From positions 40,638 to 104,637 of the forward strand of contig JABBZI010000014.1 of the NCBI GenBank assembly GCA_012955965.1: a stretch of 64,000 nt of DNA, written 5' to 3'. The number at the start of each line of letters is the position of its first letter. Position 1 is the first letter of the stretch. Under the pieces are notes generated by a model that was not told the origin of the DNA, did not search any database, and saw nothing but the letters and a program-made list of their open reading frames with translations. Made by a program: the position numbers and the translations under genes. The DNA is from Clostridioides difficile. Its GTDB lineage: Bacteria; Bacillota; Clostridia; Peptostreptococcales; Peptostreptococcaceae. Shown one piece after another: positions 43,697 through 53,029 of the stretch.

Positions 43697-44710
43697 CTAC
43701 TCATTTACTATTACTACTGCATGTGCAACACATGGTATTGTCTGCTTTTGTAATGTACTTGTTGGTGAAAGTAATGCTCCAGTTGATACTAGCATTACTT
43801 TGTTAAATTCTTTTTTTCTTAACTTATCATATATATATCCTGCAAACACTGTAGCTGAACATCCACATCCACTTCCACCACAGTGAACATCTTGCTCTTT
43901 AAGGTTAAACATTTCTATACCACAGTCAGTATAACATTTTGATATGTCTACACCTTTTTCTTTCAAAAAGTCTTCAGTTATCTGCTTTCCAAGAGTACCT
44001 AAATCTCCAGTAGCAATTATATCAAAGCTATTTGGGTCATCATTAGTATCTTCAAAATAAGAATATATTGTATCTATTGCTGCTGGAGCCATAGCTGGTC
44101 CCATATTATTACCATCATCAATACCTTCATCTATTACTTTACCAACTGTAACATATTTTACCTTAGGACCATCTCCATCAGGAGCTAATAATACACTTCC
44201 TGCTCCTGTAACTGTCCATTGAGCTGTCATTGGTTTCTGATTTCCAAGCTCTAGAGGAAACCTAAACTGTCTTTCTGCTGTACAATAATGACTTGATGTA
44301 CCTGATAATACTAAGTCTGCAAAACCACCATCTATAAGCATAGAACCTATACAAAGACCTTCTGCCATTGTAGAACAAGCTCCATATATACCTAAAAATG
44401 GAATTGCCAATTCCCTTGCTGCAAATGATGCTGGTACTATTTGATTTATCAAATCTCCACCTAACATATAATTTACATCTGTTAGTTTTTTTCCTGCCTT
44501 TTGTACAGCTTTTTGAGATGCAGTCTCTACCATCTTACTTTCAGCTAATTCCCAAGTTTTTTCACCATATAAATCATCAGTCATAACTATATCAAAATAG
44601 TCCTTTAGTGGCCCTTCACCTTCTTTAGAGCCTACTATAGTTCCAGTTGATATTATTGTTGGTTTATTTTCTAACTTTACTGTTCTTTTTCCAATTCTTT
44701 TATTTTTCAT
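43697..44710 (-). CDS. spoVAD: Stage V sporulation protein AD
   Basis: A 337-residue thiolase-fold protein that binds dipicolinic acid. Family motifs PFLGIYGACSTMAEGLCIGSMLIDGG, TSSHYCTAERQFRFPLELGNQKP and DVHCGGSGCGCSATVFAGY are present. Acts with SpoVAC and SpoVAE at the inner spore membrane. Preceded by an unusually long 155-base gap with three short repeats. RBS AAAGGTG. Confidence 0.95.
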   Translation of the reverse strand: MKNKRIGKRTVKLENKPTIISTGTIVGSKEGEGPLKDYFDIVMTDDLYGEKTWELAESKMVETASQKAVQKAGKKLTDVNYMLGGDLINQIVPASFAARELAIPFLGIYGACSTMAEGLCIGSMLIDGGFADLVLSGTSSHYCTAERQFRFPLELGNQKPMTAQWTVTGAGSVLLAPDGDGPKVKYVTVGKVIDEGIDDGNNMGPAMAPAAIDTIYSYFEDTNDDPNSFDIIATGDLGTLGKQITEDFLKEKGVDISKCYTDCGIEMFNLKEQDVHCGGSGCGCSATVFAGYIYDKLRKKEFNKVMLVSTGALLSPTSTLQKQTIPCVAHAVVIVNE

Positions 44711-44770
44711 ATTTTCACACCTTTTTAATTTTGCATTTTAATATTTAATTTTTTAATATCAATTGAAATC

Positions 44771-44836
44771 TTCATAACTATTTTCTAACTAACAAGCTTC
44801 ATAGTTAATTTTCAACTTTCATAGCTATTTTGCAAT
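44771..44836. repeat. Three imperfect 19-base direct repeats in the spoVAC-spoVAD gap
   Basis: TTCATAACTATTTTCTAAC (44771-44789), TTCATAGTTAATTTTCAAC (44798-44816) and TTCATAGCTATTTTGCAAT (44818-44836) in the 155-base spacer between spoVAC and spoVAD. No gene or hairpin explains them. Confidence 0.6.
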
Positions 44837-44865
44837 CAATAGAGTTTAAATTAAATAAAAACCAT

Positions 44866-45303
44866 CTAAAACATCTTAAAAATATAATAAATAATCCCAC
44901 ATAAAATAGAAGAACCTATTCCATAAACTAAAACGGGCCCTGCAATTTTAAATAAGTTTGCACCTACACCTAATACATAACCTTCTCTTTTATACTCCAT
45001 AGCTGGAGATACTATTGAGTTTGCAAAACCTGTTATTGGAATTATAGAACCAGCTCCAGCTCTTTTTCCGATTAGGTCGTAAACTCCTAATCCAGTTAAA
45101 AATGCCCCTATAAATATTAGTGTTATTGATGTTGCTGAACTGGCACCTAATTTATCAAGACCTCCAACTTTCATGTATAAATCATTTATTGCTTGCCCTA
45201 TCATACAAATAATTCCACCTACAATAAATGCAAGTGTATAGTTTTTTAAATATGTAGGTTTTGGGCTTATTTGGTCTACATATTTTTTATAATTTTTATC
45301 CAT
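44866..45303 (-). CDS. spoVAC: Stage V sporulation protein AC
   Basis: A 145-residue membrane protein with four hydrophobic segments and the family core PITGFANSIVSPAMEYKREG. SpoVAC is the mechanosensitive part of the dipicolinate channel. The longest frame uses a GTG at 45312; GAGAGGTG selects the ATG at 45301-45303. First gene of the spoVA unit, separated from sigF by a strong terminator, so it is transcribed from its own (forespore, presumably sigma-G) promoter, which I could not place with confidence. Confidence 0.93.
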   Translation of the reverse strand: MDKNYKKYVDQISPKPTYLKNYTLAFIVGGIICMIGQAINDLYMKVGGLDKLGASSATSITLIFIGAFLTGLGVYDLIGKRAGAGSIIPITGFANSIVSPAMEYKREGYVLGVGANLFKIAGPVLVYGIGSSILCGIIYYIFKMF

Positions 45304-45395
45304 ACTAAACACCTCTCTAAAGTATTATTTGTTAATTTTAAAAAAATAAACCTATTATTTATTTTGACAGTTCAAAGTTTTATCAAAAAATAAAA

Positions 45396-45444
45396 AAGAT
45401 GCCTAATAAAGAAAATAATTTATTTTCTTTCATAAAGACACCTT
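45396..45444 (-). terminator. Terminator between sigF and spoVAC
   Basis: A long imperfect hairpin: AAGATGCCTAATAAAGAAAA... (45396-45418) pairs with ...TTTTCTTTCATAAAGACACCTT (45420-45444). On the minus strand it is followed by TTTTTTATTTTT. It separates the early spoIIA from the late spoVA transcript. Confidence 0.8.
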
Positions 45445-45575
45445 ATTTTTTAATATTTTTTATTCTAACTTAGATATTTTTAATAATAGTTTAAAAATCT
45501 AATATCAAAAACTATTACAGTTTATTTGAGTAATATTTTTATTATCTTTTGTTATTTTATATATCATAAGTATTC

Positions 45576-46340
45576 TCATGATATATATTCTTTTAATTTA
45601 GATAACACTTTTTTCTCTATCCTAGATACTTGAACTTGTGATATATTGAGCATTTCTCCTATTTCACTTTGAGTCATATCTTCAAAATATCTGAGAACTA
45701 TTATTTGACGTTCTCTCTTATCTAATTTTCCAAGTATGTCTTTTAACAGTATATTATCTACTACTTTTTCTTCTTCACTTTCTCCTTTCATGCTTATTTT
45801 ATCAATAAGACATATTGGAGAACCTTCCTCTTCATGAATAACACCTTGCAAATACTCAACGTTGAAATTAGCTTCCATAGCCATTACTAAATCTTCTTTT
45901 TCTACATCAATTGCTTTAGACAATTCTTCTATACTCGGTTCTCTACCTAACTTTTTGGTCAACGACTCACTTTCCATCTTGGCCTTTACAGCTATTTGTT
46001 TTAATGACCTTGATACTTTTATCATACCATCATCTCTTAAGTACCTCTTTATTTCACCTAAAATCATAGGTACTGCATAAGTAGAGAATTTTACATTAAA
46101 TTTGGGGTCAAATTTATATATTGATTTTATTAAGCCTATAGAACCTAACTGAAATAAATCCTCTCTATCATATCCTATATTTAAAAATCTAGACACAACG
46201 CTCCTAACTAGACCTAAATTGCTTGATATTAATATTTCTTTTGCCTCTTCATCTCCATTTTGAACTTTATCAATAAGTTCTAGAGTCTCCTCATGACTAA
46301 GAAGAGGTTTTTTTTCTTCTCTGGCAACAGTTACTTCCAT
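45576..46340 (-). CDS. sigF: Sporulation sigma factor F
   Basis: A 254-residue sigma-70-family factor with region 2 (DLFQLGSIGLIKSIYKFDPKFNVKFSTYAVPMILGEI) and region 4 helix-turn-helix (MTQSEIGEMLNISQVQVSRIEKKVL). It directs early forespore transcription and is held by SpoIIAB until SpoIIAA frees it. Third gene of spoIIA, 22 bases after spoIIAB. Confidence 0.97.
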   Translation of the reverse strand: MEVTVAREEKKPLLSHEETLELIDKVQNGDEEAKEILISSNLGLVRSVVSRFLNIGYDREDLFQLGSIGLIKSIYKFDPKFNVKFSTYAVPMILGEIKRYLRDDGMIKVSRSLKQIAVKAKMESESLTKKLGREPSIEELSKAIDVEKEDLVMAMEANFNVEYLQGVIHEEEGSPICLIDKISMKGESEEEKVVDNILLKDILGKLDKRERQIIVLRYFEDMTQSEIGEMLNISQVQVSRIEKKVLSKLKEYIS

Positions 46341-46362
46341 AATAAAACCTCACTTTTGGACT

Positions 46363-46791
46363 TTATTTAGGCACATTTATTTTTTTAGTCATTTCAATTC
46401 TAGTACCATTATCTTTTACAGAACTTACCTCTACATCGTCCATAAAGCTTTTCATTACTGTGAATCCCATTCCTGATCTATCAAGTTCTGGTTTTGATGT
46501 ATAAAGTGGTTCCATTGCCTTCTCCACATTTTCTATTCCATACCCTTCATCTTCAACTATAATTTTTATAATATTTCCTTCTATCTCACATCTTAAAAAA
46601 ACAAACTTGGAACTGTCTTCTTCATATCCATGTATTATAGCATTTGTAACAGCCTCAGAGACAGCAGTTTTTATATCCACTAATTCATCTACTGTTGGGT
46701 CTAATTTAGCTGCAAAGGATGCTACTATAACTCTTGCTAAACTTTCATTTTCAGATATTGCCGAAAATTTAACTTCCATAATATTATTCAT
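46363..46791 (-). CDS. spoIIAB: Anti-sigma-F factor and SpoIIAA kinase
   Basis: A 142-residue GHKL-type protein kinase. N box EAVTNAIIHGYE, G1 box DEGYGI, G2 box GMGFTVMKSFMD. It binds sigma-F and phosphorylates SpoIIAA. The frame could start at GTG 46792-46794, but the following ATG is equally spaced from GGGAGG and is the conventional start. Overlaps the end of spoIIAA's ribosome-binding region. Confidence 0.95.
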   Translation of the reverse strand: MNNIMEVKFSAISENESLARVIVASFAAKLDPTVDELVDIKTAVSEAVTNAIIHGYEEDSSKFVFLRCEIEGNIIKIIVEDEGYGIENVEKAMEPLYTSKPELDRSGMGFTVMKSFMDDVEVSSVKDNGTRIEMTKKINVPK

Positions 46792-46804
46792 CACATACTC
46801 CTCC

Positions 46805-47140
46805 CTACAAAGAACTTAGAGCTTCTTCATACGTATCATAAATGCCAATAATTTTATTTAACCCAGATAAATCAAAAATTTTCTTAACTCGTGAACTTAT
46901 ATTAATTACTGAAACTCGTCCCCCTTCATTAGAAATCTTTTTATATCTACCTATGATGACACCTATACCTGAAGAATCCATAAAATTAATATTTTCAAAA
47001 TTAAATACAACATTTCTAACTTGATTTACACTTAATAAGTTATCTATTTCTTCCCTTATTTCATTGGCTACATGGTGGTCTAGTTCTGAGCACATAAATT
47101 CTATGTATAGATTCTTATGTTCTAAGGAATAATTTACCAT
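46805..47140 (-). CDS. spoIIAA: Anti-anti-sigma-F factor (STAS domain)
   Basis: A 111-residue STAS-domain protein. The phosphorylated Ser lies in the motif MDSSGIGVI. Unphosphorylated SpoIIAA releases sigma-F from SpoIIAB. A longer frame begins at 47188, but GAAGGAGGG selects the ATG at 47138-47140. First gene of spoIIA behind a sigma-H promoter. Confidence 0.95.
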   Translation of the reverse strand: MVNYSLEHKNLYIEFMCSELDHHVANEIREEIDNLLSVNQVRNVVFNFENINFMDSSGIGVIIGRYKKISNEGGRVSVINISSRVKKIFDLSGLNKIIGIYDTYEEALSSL

Positions 47141-47187
47141 CAAAATCCCTCCTTCAATAGTTTTGTAAAAATAGTAACTTTTAATCA

Positions 47188-47214
47188 ATTCTATAATTCT
47201 ATTTTTATTCCTTC
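47188..47214 (-). promoter_or_regulatory. Sigma-H promoter of spoIIA
   Basis: Minus strand GAAGGAATA (47206-47214), 11-base spacer, ATAGAAT (47188-47194). It matches the sigma-H consensus RNAGGAWWW / RNNGAAT at every defined position and lies 13 bases after the end of the preceding gene. Confidence 0.85.
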
Positions 47215-47226
47215 AATGAAATTTAA

Positions 47227-49314
47227 CTAGTTTTGTCGTATTATTTCTACCATACTTTCATTATATGTTACCTGACCACCAAAGTCTGATATACCAGAGT
47301 CTGTCAAACTGTTTGGATTTCCATGTTTCTTCCACCAACCAACATACATTTTTACTATATAATTACCTACTCCATCATCTATATTTATTTGTACATCTAT
47401 TCTTGTTTTTTTTGAACTTAGAGTTACAATATCTTTAGCCTTAATACCTAATTTTTTAGCCATACTTTCATTTATATATGCTTGTGATATAGAAGTCTTG
47501 TCCATAAAGTGTTGACTAAACAAAGTATCTGCATGATGATTGGTCAATAATCTAAAATGACTACTTTCATTTTTTTCTTTTATATTTTTAGACTTATGAC
47601 TTATATACATTGGTATTGGACTTATTCCCAAACTTTTTATTCGTTCTGAATAAAGCTCATATTTTCCAGATGGAGTCTCAAATTTCTTATCTTCCCAAGC
47701 AATAGGACTATGTATAGTAAGGTAGCTATTTTTAAGTTTTTCTATATCTAAATTTTTATCAAACTGTCTGAGTGGCTCAATCACTTTCTCTAGATATTCA
47801 CTCTTTTTCACAAATGGATAATCTTTAATTCCCATATTTTTAGCTAACTCCATAAAGAAATAGTATTCATCCATCAATTTATGTTTTGGTTTTACTGCTC
47901 TTTCATTATAAGTTATATAGGGATTAGTCATTGAACTATAAATTATATCTTCACTTTCTAGTGTATTTGTACAAGGTATAAACAAATCGCATAACGTGGC
48001 TGTATCAGTCATAAACATATCAAAACATACTTTAAATTCAATCTTTGAAAATACTTTCTCTAGCTCTACTAAATCTGGCAATTGATTCATCAGATTGCTT
48101 TTAGTTATAACAGCCATCTTTATAGGAACATTAGTTTTTATTGATTTATTTGATAAGTTATTTAATTCACTTGATACAAGATTTGCTTTATCATCTTTAT
48201 CATCAAGCTCATTTGATGTATATTTTAGAGATTCTTCTATAAATTCACTAATATTGCTTACATAAAACTCCCTATCTTCTCCATACAATTGGCTATTATA
48301 AGGGTCAGAATTTATAATGTTTGGATAAACCTTATTGGCATAGTTTACGCCTCCACCACTAAAACCTATCTGACCTGTTATAGCTCCTAAAGCATCTATA
48401 GCTCTTATTGTATTTCCTCCATTTTTATATTTCTGAAGTCCATACCCAAGGTTTATAGTTGAATATTTGTTGGTATATAAATCAACTAGTTCTCTTATAT
48501 CCTTCTCCTTAACTCCACATTCATTAATTAAAAAACTTAATTCTAATGAATGTAAATATTTTTTGTACTCCTCAAAACCGATAACGTATGAATTTATGTA
48601 TTCTTCATTGTACAAGTTTTCTTCTACTATAATTTTTGCCATAGCTATAGCTAAAGCTCCATCTGTTCCAGGACTTACTTTTATATATTTATCTGCTATT
48701 TGAGCTGTCTTTGTATATATGGGGTCAATTACTACTATCTTTATCCCTTTATCTTTAGCCTTTTTAATTATTTGCATAGTATGAATTGTAGTATATGCTG
48801 GATTTTTTCCCCATACAAATATGCTTTTACTATTTAACATGTCTTCTATAGCGTGACTTTTAGCTTCTCCAAAATCATATTTTTGAGCATGCATTCCTGC
48901 ACTCCAACATGGACCACCCTTATGTCTGCTAACTCCTCCATAAAAATTAAAAAATATATCTCCTATGTATTTTAATACAGACCCACTTCCATATTGGTCA
49001 TAATGCATAACAGACTTTGATGTGTACTTTTCTTTATAGTCTATAAGCTTTTTTGCCATTATCTCTATAGCTTCATCAAAAGAGATTTTCTTCCATTCTC
49101 CATCAACTTTAAGCATTGGAGTCTCTATCCTATCTTTATGATTTAGTCTATCTAAATGAGCTAATCCTTTTTTACATATAAAACCCTTTGTGTAAGGATG
49201 ATTTTTATCTCCTTCAATTTTTATTATATTATTTCCTTTAATATAAACATTAAATTTACAACAATCATGGCAATCTAGTGTACAACCATGACTTAATTTT
49301 TTTATTATATCCAT
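47227..49314 (-). CDS. Molybdopterin-dependent oxidoreductase, [4Fe-4S]
   Basis: A 695-residue member of the DMSO-reductase superfamily. The N-terminal cluster ligands are seen as C11-x3-C15-x2-C18 (with a further Cys at 19) and a Cys in GFICKKG near 46. Family blocks DQYGSGS, FVWGKNPAYTT, VVIDPIYTKTAQIADKYIKVSPGTDGALA and the C-terminal LLTNHHADT...molybdopterin-binding domain follow. A Cys in GGPCWSAG is a candidate metal ligand, but the assignment is uncertain. No Tat signal is seen, so it is cytoplasmic. No terminator separates it from spoIIA. RBS AAGGAAAG. Substrate unknown. Confidence 0.9.
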   Translation of the reverse strand: MDIIKKLSHGCTLDCHDCCKFNVYIKGNNIIKIEGDKNHPYTKGFICKKGLAHLDRLNHKDRIETPMLKVDGEWKKISFDEAIEIMAKKLIDYKEKYTSKSVMHYDQYGSGSVLKYIGDIFFNFYGGVSRHKGGPCWSAGMHAQKYDFGEAKSHAIEDMLNSKSIFVWGKNPAYTTIHTMQIIKKAKDKGIKIVVIDPIYTKTAQIADKYIKVSPGTDGALAIAMAKIIVEENLYNEEYINSYVIGFEEYKKYLHSLELSFLINECGVKEKDIRELVDLYTNKYSTINLGYGLQKYKNGGNTIRAIDALGAITGQIGFSGGGVNYANKVYPNIINSDPYNSQLYGEDREFYVSNISEFIEESLKYTSNELDDKDDKANLVSSELNNLSNKSIKTNVPIKMAVITKSNLMNQLPDLVELEKVFSKIEFKVCFDMFMTDTATLCDLFIPCTNTLESEDIIYSSMTNPYITYNERAVKPKHKLMDEYYFFMELAKNMGIKDYPFVKKSEYLEKVIEPLRQFDKNLDIEKLKNSYLTIHSPIAWEDKKFETPSGKYELYSERIKSLGISPIPMYISHKSKNIKEKNESSHFRLLTNHHADTLFSQHFMDKTSISQAYINESMAKKLGIKAKDIVTLSSKKTRIDVQINIDDGVGNYIVKMYVGWWKKHGNPNSLTDSGISDFGGQVTYNESMVEIIRQN

Positions 49315-49450
49315 AAAGTATCCTTCTTTCCTTATTAAAGACTAGCCTATTTCCTATAATTTATTAATTTTTATATACTCAAAACTACTTTATATAAAAC
49401 ATAAATACATTTTATCAAATTAGATTTAAAAATACTTCATAAATATAAAA

Positions 49451-49501
49451 ATAACCTATCAATTATAATATATCTTTGATATACATAAATTGAAAGGTTA
49501 T
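49451..49501 (-). terminator. Terminator of the sorbitol operon
   Basis: ATAACCTATCAATT (49451-49464) pairs with AATTGAAAGGTTAT (49488-49501, one mismatch); TTTTTATATTT follows on the minus strand. It lies eight bases after the srlD stop. Confidence 0.8.
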
Positions 49502-49508
49502 AAAAATT

Positions 49509-50282
49509 TTACATAACTTGTCCACCAGTAATATTTATAGATTGACCTGTACAGTATTCAGCTTCCTTAGAAGCATAAAATGTAAGCATATTTGCAACGT
49601 CTATGAATCTGCAACCCCTTTTTAGAGGGACTTTATCTATATAAACTTGCTTAACTTCTGATTCAGGTATCCCCAATTTTACCGCATATTGAGGAATTAA
49701 ACTTTCAAACATATCAGAATCAAGTAAATTTCCAAGCATCAATGAATTTACAGTTATCTTATGCTCTGCCAAATCTAGTGCTAAACTTTGAGTAAGACCT
49801 ACTCCAGCAAATTTACCTGCTGAATATCCTGAATTGTGCTTACTTCCTACTCTACCTGATTTTGAATTTATCTGTATTATTCTACCTTCAATACCTTTTG
49901 ATATCATGACCTTAGATACTTCTCTTGCAAATAGAAAATACCCATTTAAATTTACATCTACAATAAATTTAAAATCTCTATAACCAAAGTCAGTTATTTT
50001 TTTACTTACAGCTACCCCCGCATTGTATACCAACAAATCAATCCTATCAAAATCACTTTCAATCTTTTTAACAGTACTTATAACTTGTTCTTCATCAGTG
50101 GCATTGCAACCATATCCTATAGATTTGCAATCAAATTCTGTCTCTATTTCTTCAGCTACTTTTTTTGCATTGTCTTCATTTAAATCTGCAATAGCAACTT
50201 CATAACCTACTTTAGCTAGATGTTTAGATAAAAATTCACCTAAACTTCTTCCTCCTCCAACTACTAAAGCTACTTTTCTCAT
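49509..50282 (-). CDS. srlD: Sorbitol-6-phosphate 2-dehydrogenase
   Basis: A 257-residue short-chain dehydrogenase. NAD-binding GGGRSLGEFL at the N terminus, NAG motif (VYNAGVA), catalytic Ser with Y-S-A-G-K, and C-terminal GQSINITGGQ. Converts sorbitol-6-phosphate to fructose-6-phosphate. The longest frame's ATG sits two bases from the GGGG site, so the ATG two codons later (50280-50282) is preferred. Last gene of the srl operon. Confidence 0.93.
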   Translation of the reverse strand: MRKVALVVGGGRSLGEFLSKHLAKVGYEVAIADLNEDNAKKVAEEIETEFDCKSIGYGCNATDEEQVISTVKKIESDFDRIDLLVYNAGVAVSKKITDFGYRDFKFIVDVNLNGYFLFAREVSKVMISKGIEGRIIQINSKSGRVGSKHNSGYSAGKFAGVGLTQSLALDLAEHKITVNSLMLGNLLDSDMFESLIPQYAVKLGIPESEVKQVYIDKVPLKRGCRFIDVANMLTFYASKEAEYCTGQSINITGGQVM

Positions 50283-50382
50283 TTTCATTTCCCCTTTTAT
50301 ATCACATTAAAAGTTAACTTGATTAGTTAAATTGACTTTTATCTATAATTTACTTATAATATGATTAGATTAGTTTTAAGTT

Positions 50383-50748
50383 TTATTTTCTAATTATTTT
50401 TAGTATAGTACCTACGCCAATAGGTGCTATTTCTTTTTTTTCAAGATATAAGGTCCCTCCAATTGCACCATCTTTTTCTCCTGTAAACTTAAATGTTATA
50501 TGACCTAATTCTGAAAGATTTTGATTTACTAACTCACCAACAGAAGTAATTTTATAATCAATATTATTTATTGATAACACATCATTCGTAAGTATTTCTT
50601 TTACTAAATTATTTTCAGAATGTATATAACAGTAATTTTCTAATTCTTGAGGAGCATTATCCTTGAAAGTTACAAACATATTATGTTCTAAAAATTCATT
50701 TGCATTGTCTCCTATTTTGTTTATTTGGGTACTGTATATTAATTCCAT
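50383..50748 (-). CDS. srlB: PTS sorbitol/glucitol IIA component
   Basis: A 121-residue IIA-Gut protein. Phospho-acceptor His43 lies in NYCYIHSE, the same position as in E. coli SrlB, and the C-terminal GALGGT-like IGGTLYL and PIGVGTILKI are typical. It takes phosphate from HPr and passes it to the IIB domain of SrlE. RBS AGAGAGG. Confidence 0.94.
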   Translation of the reverse strand: MELIYSTQINKIGDNANEFLEHNMFVTFKDNAPQELENYCYIHSENNLVKEILTNDVLSINNIDYKITSVGELVNQNLSELGHITFKFTGEKDGAIGGTLYLEKKEIAPIGVGTILKIIRK

Positions 50749-50788
50749 ATCAACTGAACCTCTCTCTAATTATTTATAAAGTATTCTT

Positions 50789-51355
50789 TTATTTATATAA
50801 TCCAAAGCTTGCTAACCATGCTAACAGAACAGTTGGTGCACCTGTTAAAAATCTAGAATATAAAACTGATGGAACTCCCACTTGAACTGTATCAGGTTCA
50901 GCCTCTGCAAGACCAAGACCTACTGGTATAAAATCACATGCTGCTTGTGAATTTATTGCAAATAATGCTGGTAATGCTAGACTTGGTGGAATATTTCCTT
51001 TTCCTATTTCTGTCCCAACCAATACCCCTACTATCTGAGCTATAACAGCCCCTGGTCCAAGAAATGGAGATAGCAATGGAAATGAACATATTATCGATAA
51101 AACAACCAACCCTCCAACATTTCCTATTAATGGGGTAAGCAAGTTAGCTACCCAATTTCCTACACCTGATTGATTTATTATACCTATTAATACTGCAACA
51201 AAAGCCATAAAAGGCAATATGGTATGTATTAATGTATCTATAGTATCTCTACCAGCTTGAAAAAGAGTACTTGTCACATTCCCTAGTGCTATACCTATTT
51301 TGGCAACAATTCCTTGACTCTGTTCACTTATCTTTTTTTTAGTATCATAAGCCAT
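50789..51355 (-). CDS. srlE: PTS sorbitol IIBC membrane domain (C-terminal half of SrlE)
   Basis: A 188-residue membrane protein equal to the C-terminal membrane domain of E. coli SrlE ([87 protein letters not shown]). It is a separate gene from the phosphocysteine half, 24 bases downstream, so SrlE is split in two here. Works with SrlA in the membrane. Confidence 0.9.
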   Translation of the reverse strand: MAYDTKKKISEQSQGIVAKIGIALGNVTSTLFQAGRDTIDTLIHTILPFMAFVAVLIGIINQSGVGNWVANLLTPLIGNVGGLVVLSIICSFPLLSPFLGPGAVIAQIVGVLVGTEIGKGNIPPSLALPALFAINSQAACDFIPVGLGLAEAEPDTVQVGVPSVLYSRFLTGAPTVLLAWLASFGLYK

Positions 51356-51379
51356 ATTTTTTCCCTCCTACATCCACAA

Positions 51380-51748
51380 TTATAATTGCTCTACATTATT
51401 TGGTTTTACACCTGAAACATATATATCTTCTTTTATAAACATTGCTAATGGTCCACTTTTACCTGTCTTCATTATATTTATAGTTGGTATTTTCTTTTGA
51501 GGATATATACCACATCTTAATGTACCACCACAATTTATTATTACACATGCAATTTCATCATCTTTAACTCCTCGTGAAAACCCATCTATTAATTCACATC
51601 CTGTAAGTTCAGCTATTTTTACTGCTGTTTCTGGTCTTGCTCCTCCAGTTACATATACTACCTTATTTTTCTTTTCTGTTGGCTCTATTATTAATGGGCC
51701 ACCCCATCCACCAGAACCTTTTACTATTTTAACTTTATTAAATGACAT
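51380..51748 (-). CDS. srlE: PTS sorbitol IIB phosphocysteine domain (N-terminal half of SrlE)
   Basis: A 122-residue soluble domain equal to the N terminus of E. coli SrlE ([53 protein letters not shown]). The phospho-acceptor Cys is C73 or C79, of which C73 in INCGG matches the E. coli site best. Ends before the membrane part, which is the next gene. RBS AGGAGGAG. Confidence 0.92.
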   Translation of the reverse strand: MSFNKVKIVKGSGGWGGPLIIEPTEKKNKVVYVTGGARPETAVKIAELTGCELIDGFSRGVKDDEIACVIINCGGTLRCGIYPQKKIPTINIMKTGKSGPLAMFIKEDIYVSGVKPNNVEQL

Positions 51749-52001
51749 ACAAACGCTCCTCCTATAAATACTATTTTTTAAGTTATTCTCTTCATTCTAA
51801 TTCTATCTATTTCTTTTTTGATTCTCATACTTTAAGTACTTTAATACTATTATTTATTTTCTTGCATCTCAGGCTAACTTTCTGCTTTCTTATATGTAAC
51901 GTCCTTATCTTAATTTATTTAGGTATAACTCAAAACAATTTACTTATTATCTAAGATAATTTACTCCCACTTAGAATAAATTTATTTATACCTTAAAGTA
52001 A
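51749..52001. other. 253-base gap inside the sorbitol operon
   Basis: Between srlA and the first srlE gene lies a gap far longer than the 4-40-base spacers on either side. The minus strand has a purine-rich tract near 51770-51830 and a small dyad TTATCTAAGATAA (51945-51957). No credible gene or terminator is seen. Confidence 0.5.
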
Positions 52002-52562
52002 TTATCCAATATTTATATCTGAGTTTAATGCTATTCCTTGTTGCTTCTCTACAAATTTTGTTGTATAGTCAGTAACCACACCTTTAATGAAGTTTGCAAT
52101 TATACCAACTAATAAATATCTAACTGCTAAATCTGCTGTTGAAAATCCTAAAGTTGTTATACCATTTGCAATTCCTAGATATATAAATAGCTCTCCTGGG
52201 TTAATGTGTGGAAATAATCCATTCATTGTATGGCATGAAAAACTTGCTGCTGCAAAATAACTAGGTTTAAACTTCTCTGGTAAAAATCTTCCAAGTGATA
52301 ATGTCATTGGATTTGCAAATACAAATGTACCAAGTACTGGTAATATTAAATATCTGGTAAATATATTTGCAGAACATTTTTTTGCTAACTTCTCGACTCT
52401 ATCTGTACCTATAAAGTTGATAATTGCATTCATTGTAACCAATAAAGCTACTAAAAGTGGAACTATATCTGTCACAAATCCTACAAATTGTTGACCACCT
52501 GCTCTAAATAAATTCATAAAACTGTCTGCACCACTTGCTAATACTTGAAAAAATTGCGTCAT
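52002..52562 (-). CDS. srlA: PTS sorbitol IIC component
   Basis: A 186-residue membrane protein with about five hydrophobic segments and the GutA-family blocks [31 protein letters not shown] and [43 protein letters not shown]. Forms the sorbitol channel. First structural gene after srlM; RBS AAGGAGG. Confidence 0.92.
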   Translation of the reverse strand: MTQFFQVLASGADSFMNLFRAGGQQFVGFVTDIVPLLVALLVTMNAIINFIGTDRVEKLAKKCSANIFTRYLILPVLGTFVFANPMTLSLGRFLPEKFKPSYFAAASFSCHTMNGLFPHINPGELFIYLGIANGITTLGFSTADLAVRYLLVGIIANFIKGVVTDYTTKFVEKQQGIALNSDINIG

Positions 52563-52590
52563 ATTAACTCCTCCTTATAAATATATATTT

Positions 52591-53025
52591 TTAAACTACT
52601 TCCACATTACATTCTTCATCAGCGCTAATGCTATTTGCACTCTCACATCTATTTTTTTCAAATGTTGTGTACTGTTTAACTGCATCTAGTATTGCTTTTT
52701 TAAGTAGTTTATTATAACCAACTAAATCTGATTTTTTTATGCCTCCTAAGCTTTTTCCTATTAATCCCTCAAATAATTTTACCCTTGCTAATACTGTAAC
52801 ACCTTGCATTTTCCTAGTTTCAAGAATAACTCCATCCTCATCTATGAGTATTAGAACAATTGTACCTGATGATATTCTTCCTTTTTTTCTACCTATTGCA
52901 ACTCTACCATTTCTTTTTAGTTCAATATAATTTTTATTAAAATCTTTAAGTTGTAAGTACCCAAGGAAAATATTTAATAAATAAACTATAATAAGTGATA
53001 CTATAATAAAAATTACTGGGTCCAT
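52591..53025 (-). CDS. srlM: Glucitol operon activator GutM
   Basis: A 144-residue protein with a single N-terminal hydrophobic helix (about 3-23) and the GutM-type domain (GRKKGRISSGTIVLILIDEDGVILETRKMQGVTVLARVK). Starts four bases after srlR ends, so it is translationally coupled. GutM assists activation of the operon in E. coli. RBS AGGAGG. Confidence 0.9.
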   Translation of the reverse strand: MDPVIFIIVSLIIVYLLNIFLGYLQLKDFNKNYIELKRNGRVAIGRKKGRISSGTIVLILIDEDGVILETRKMQGVTVLARVKLFEGLIGKSLGGIKKSDLVGYNKLLKKAILDAVKQYTTFEKNRCESANSISADEECNVEVV

Positions 53026-53029
53026 ATTA

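Noticed and set aside
45304..45575. Sigma-G promoter of spoVAC
   Set aside because: A CAAAATA-like element exists but no correctly spaced -35 partner was found, so no site is called.
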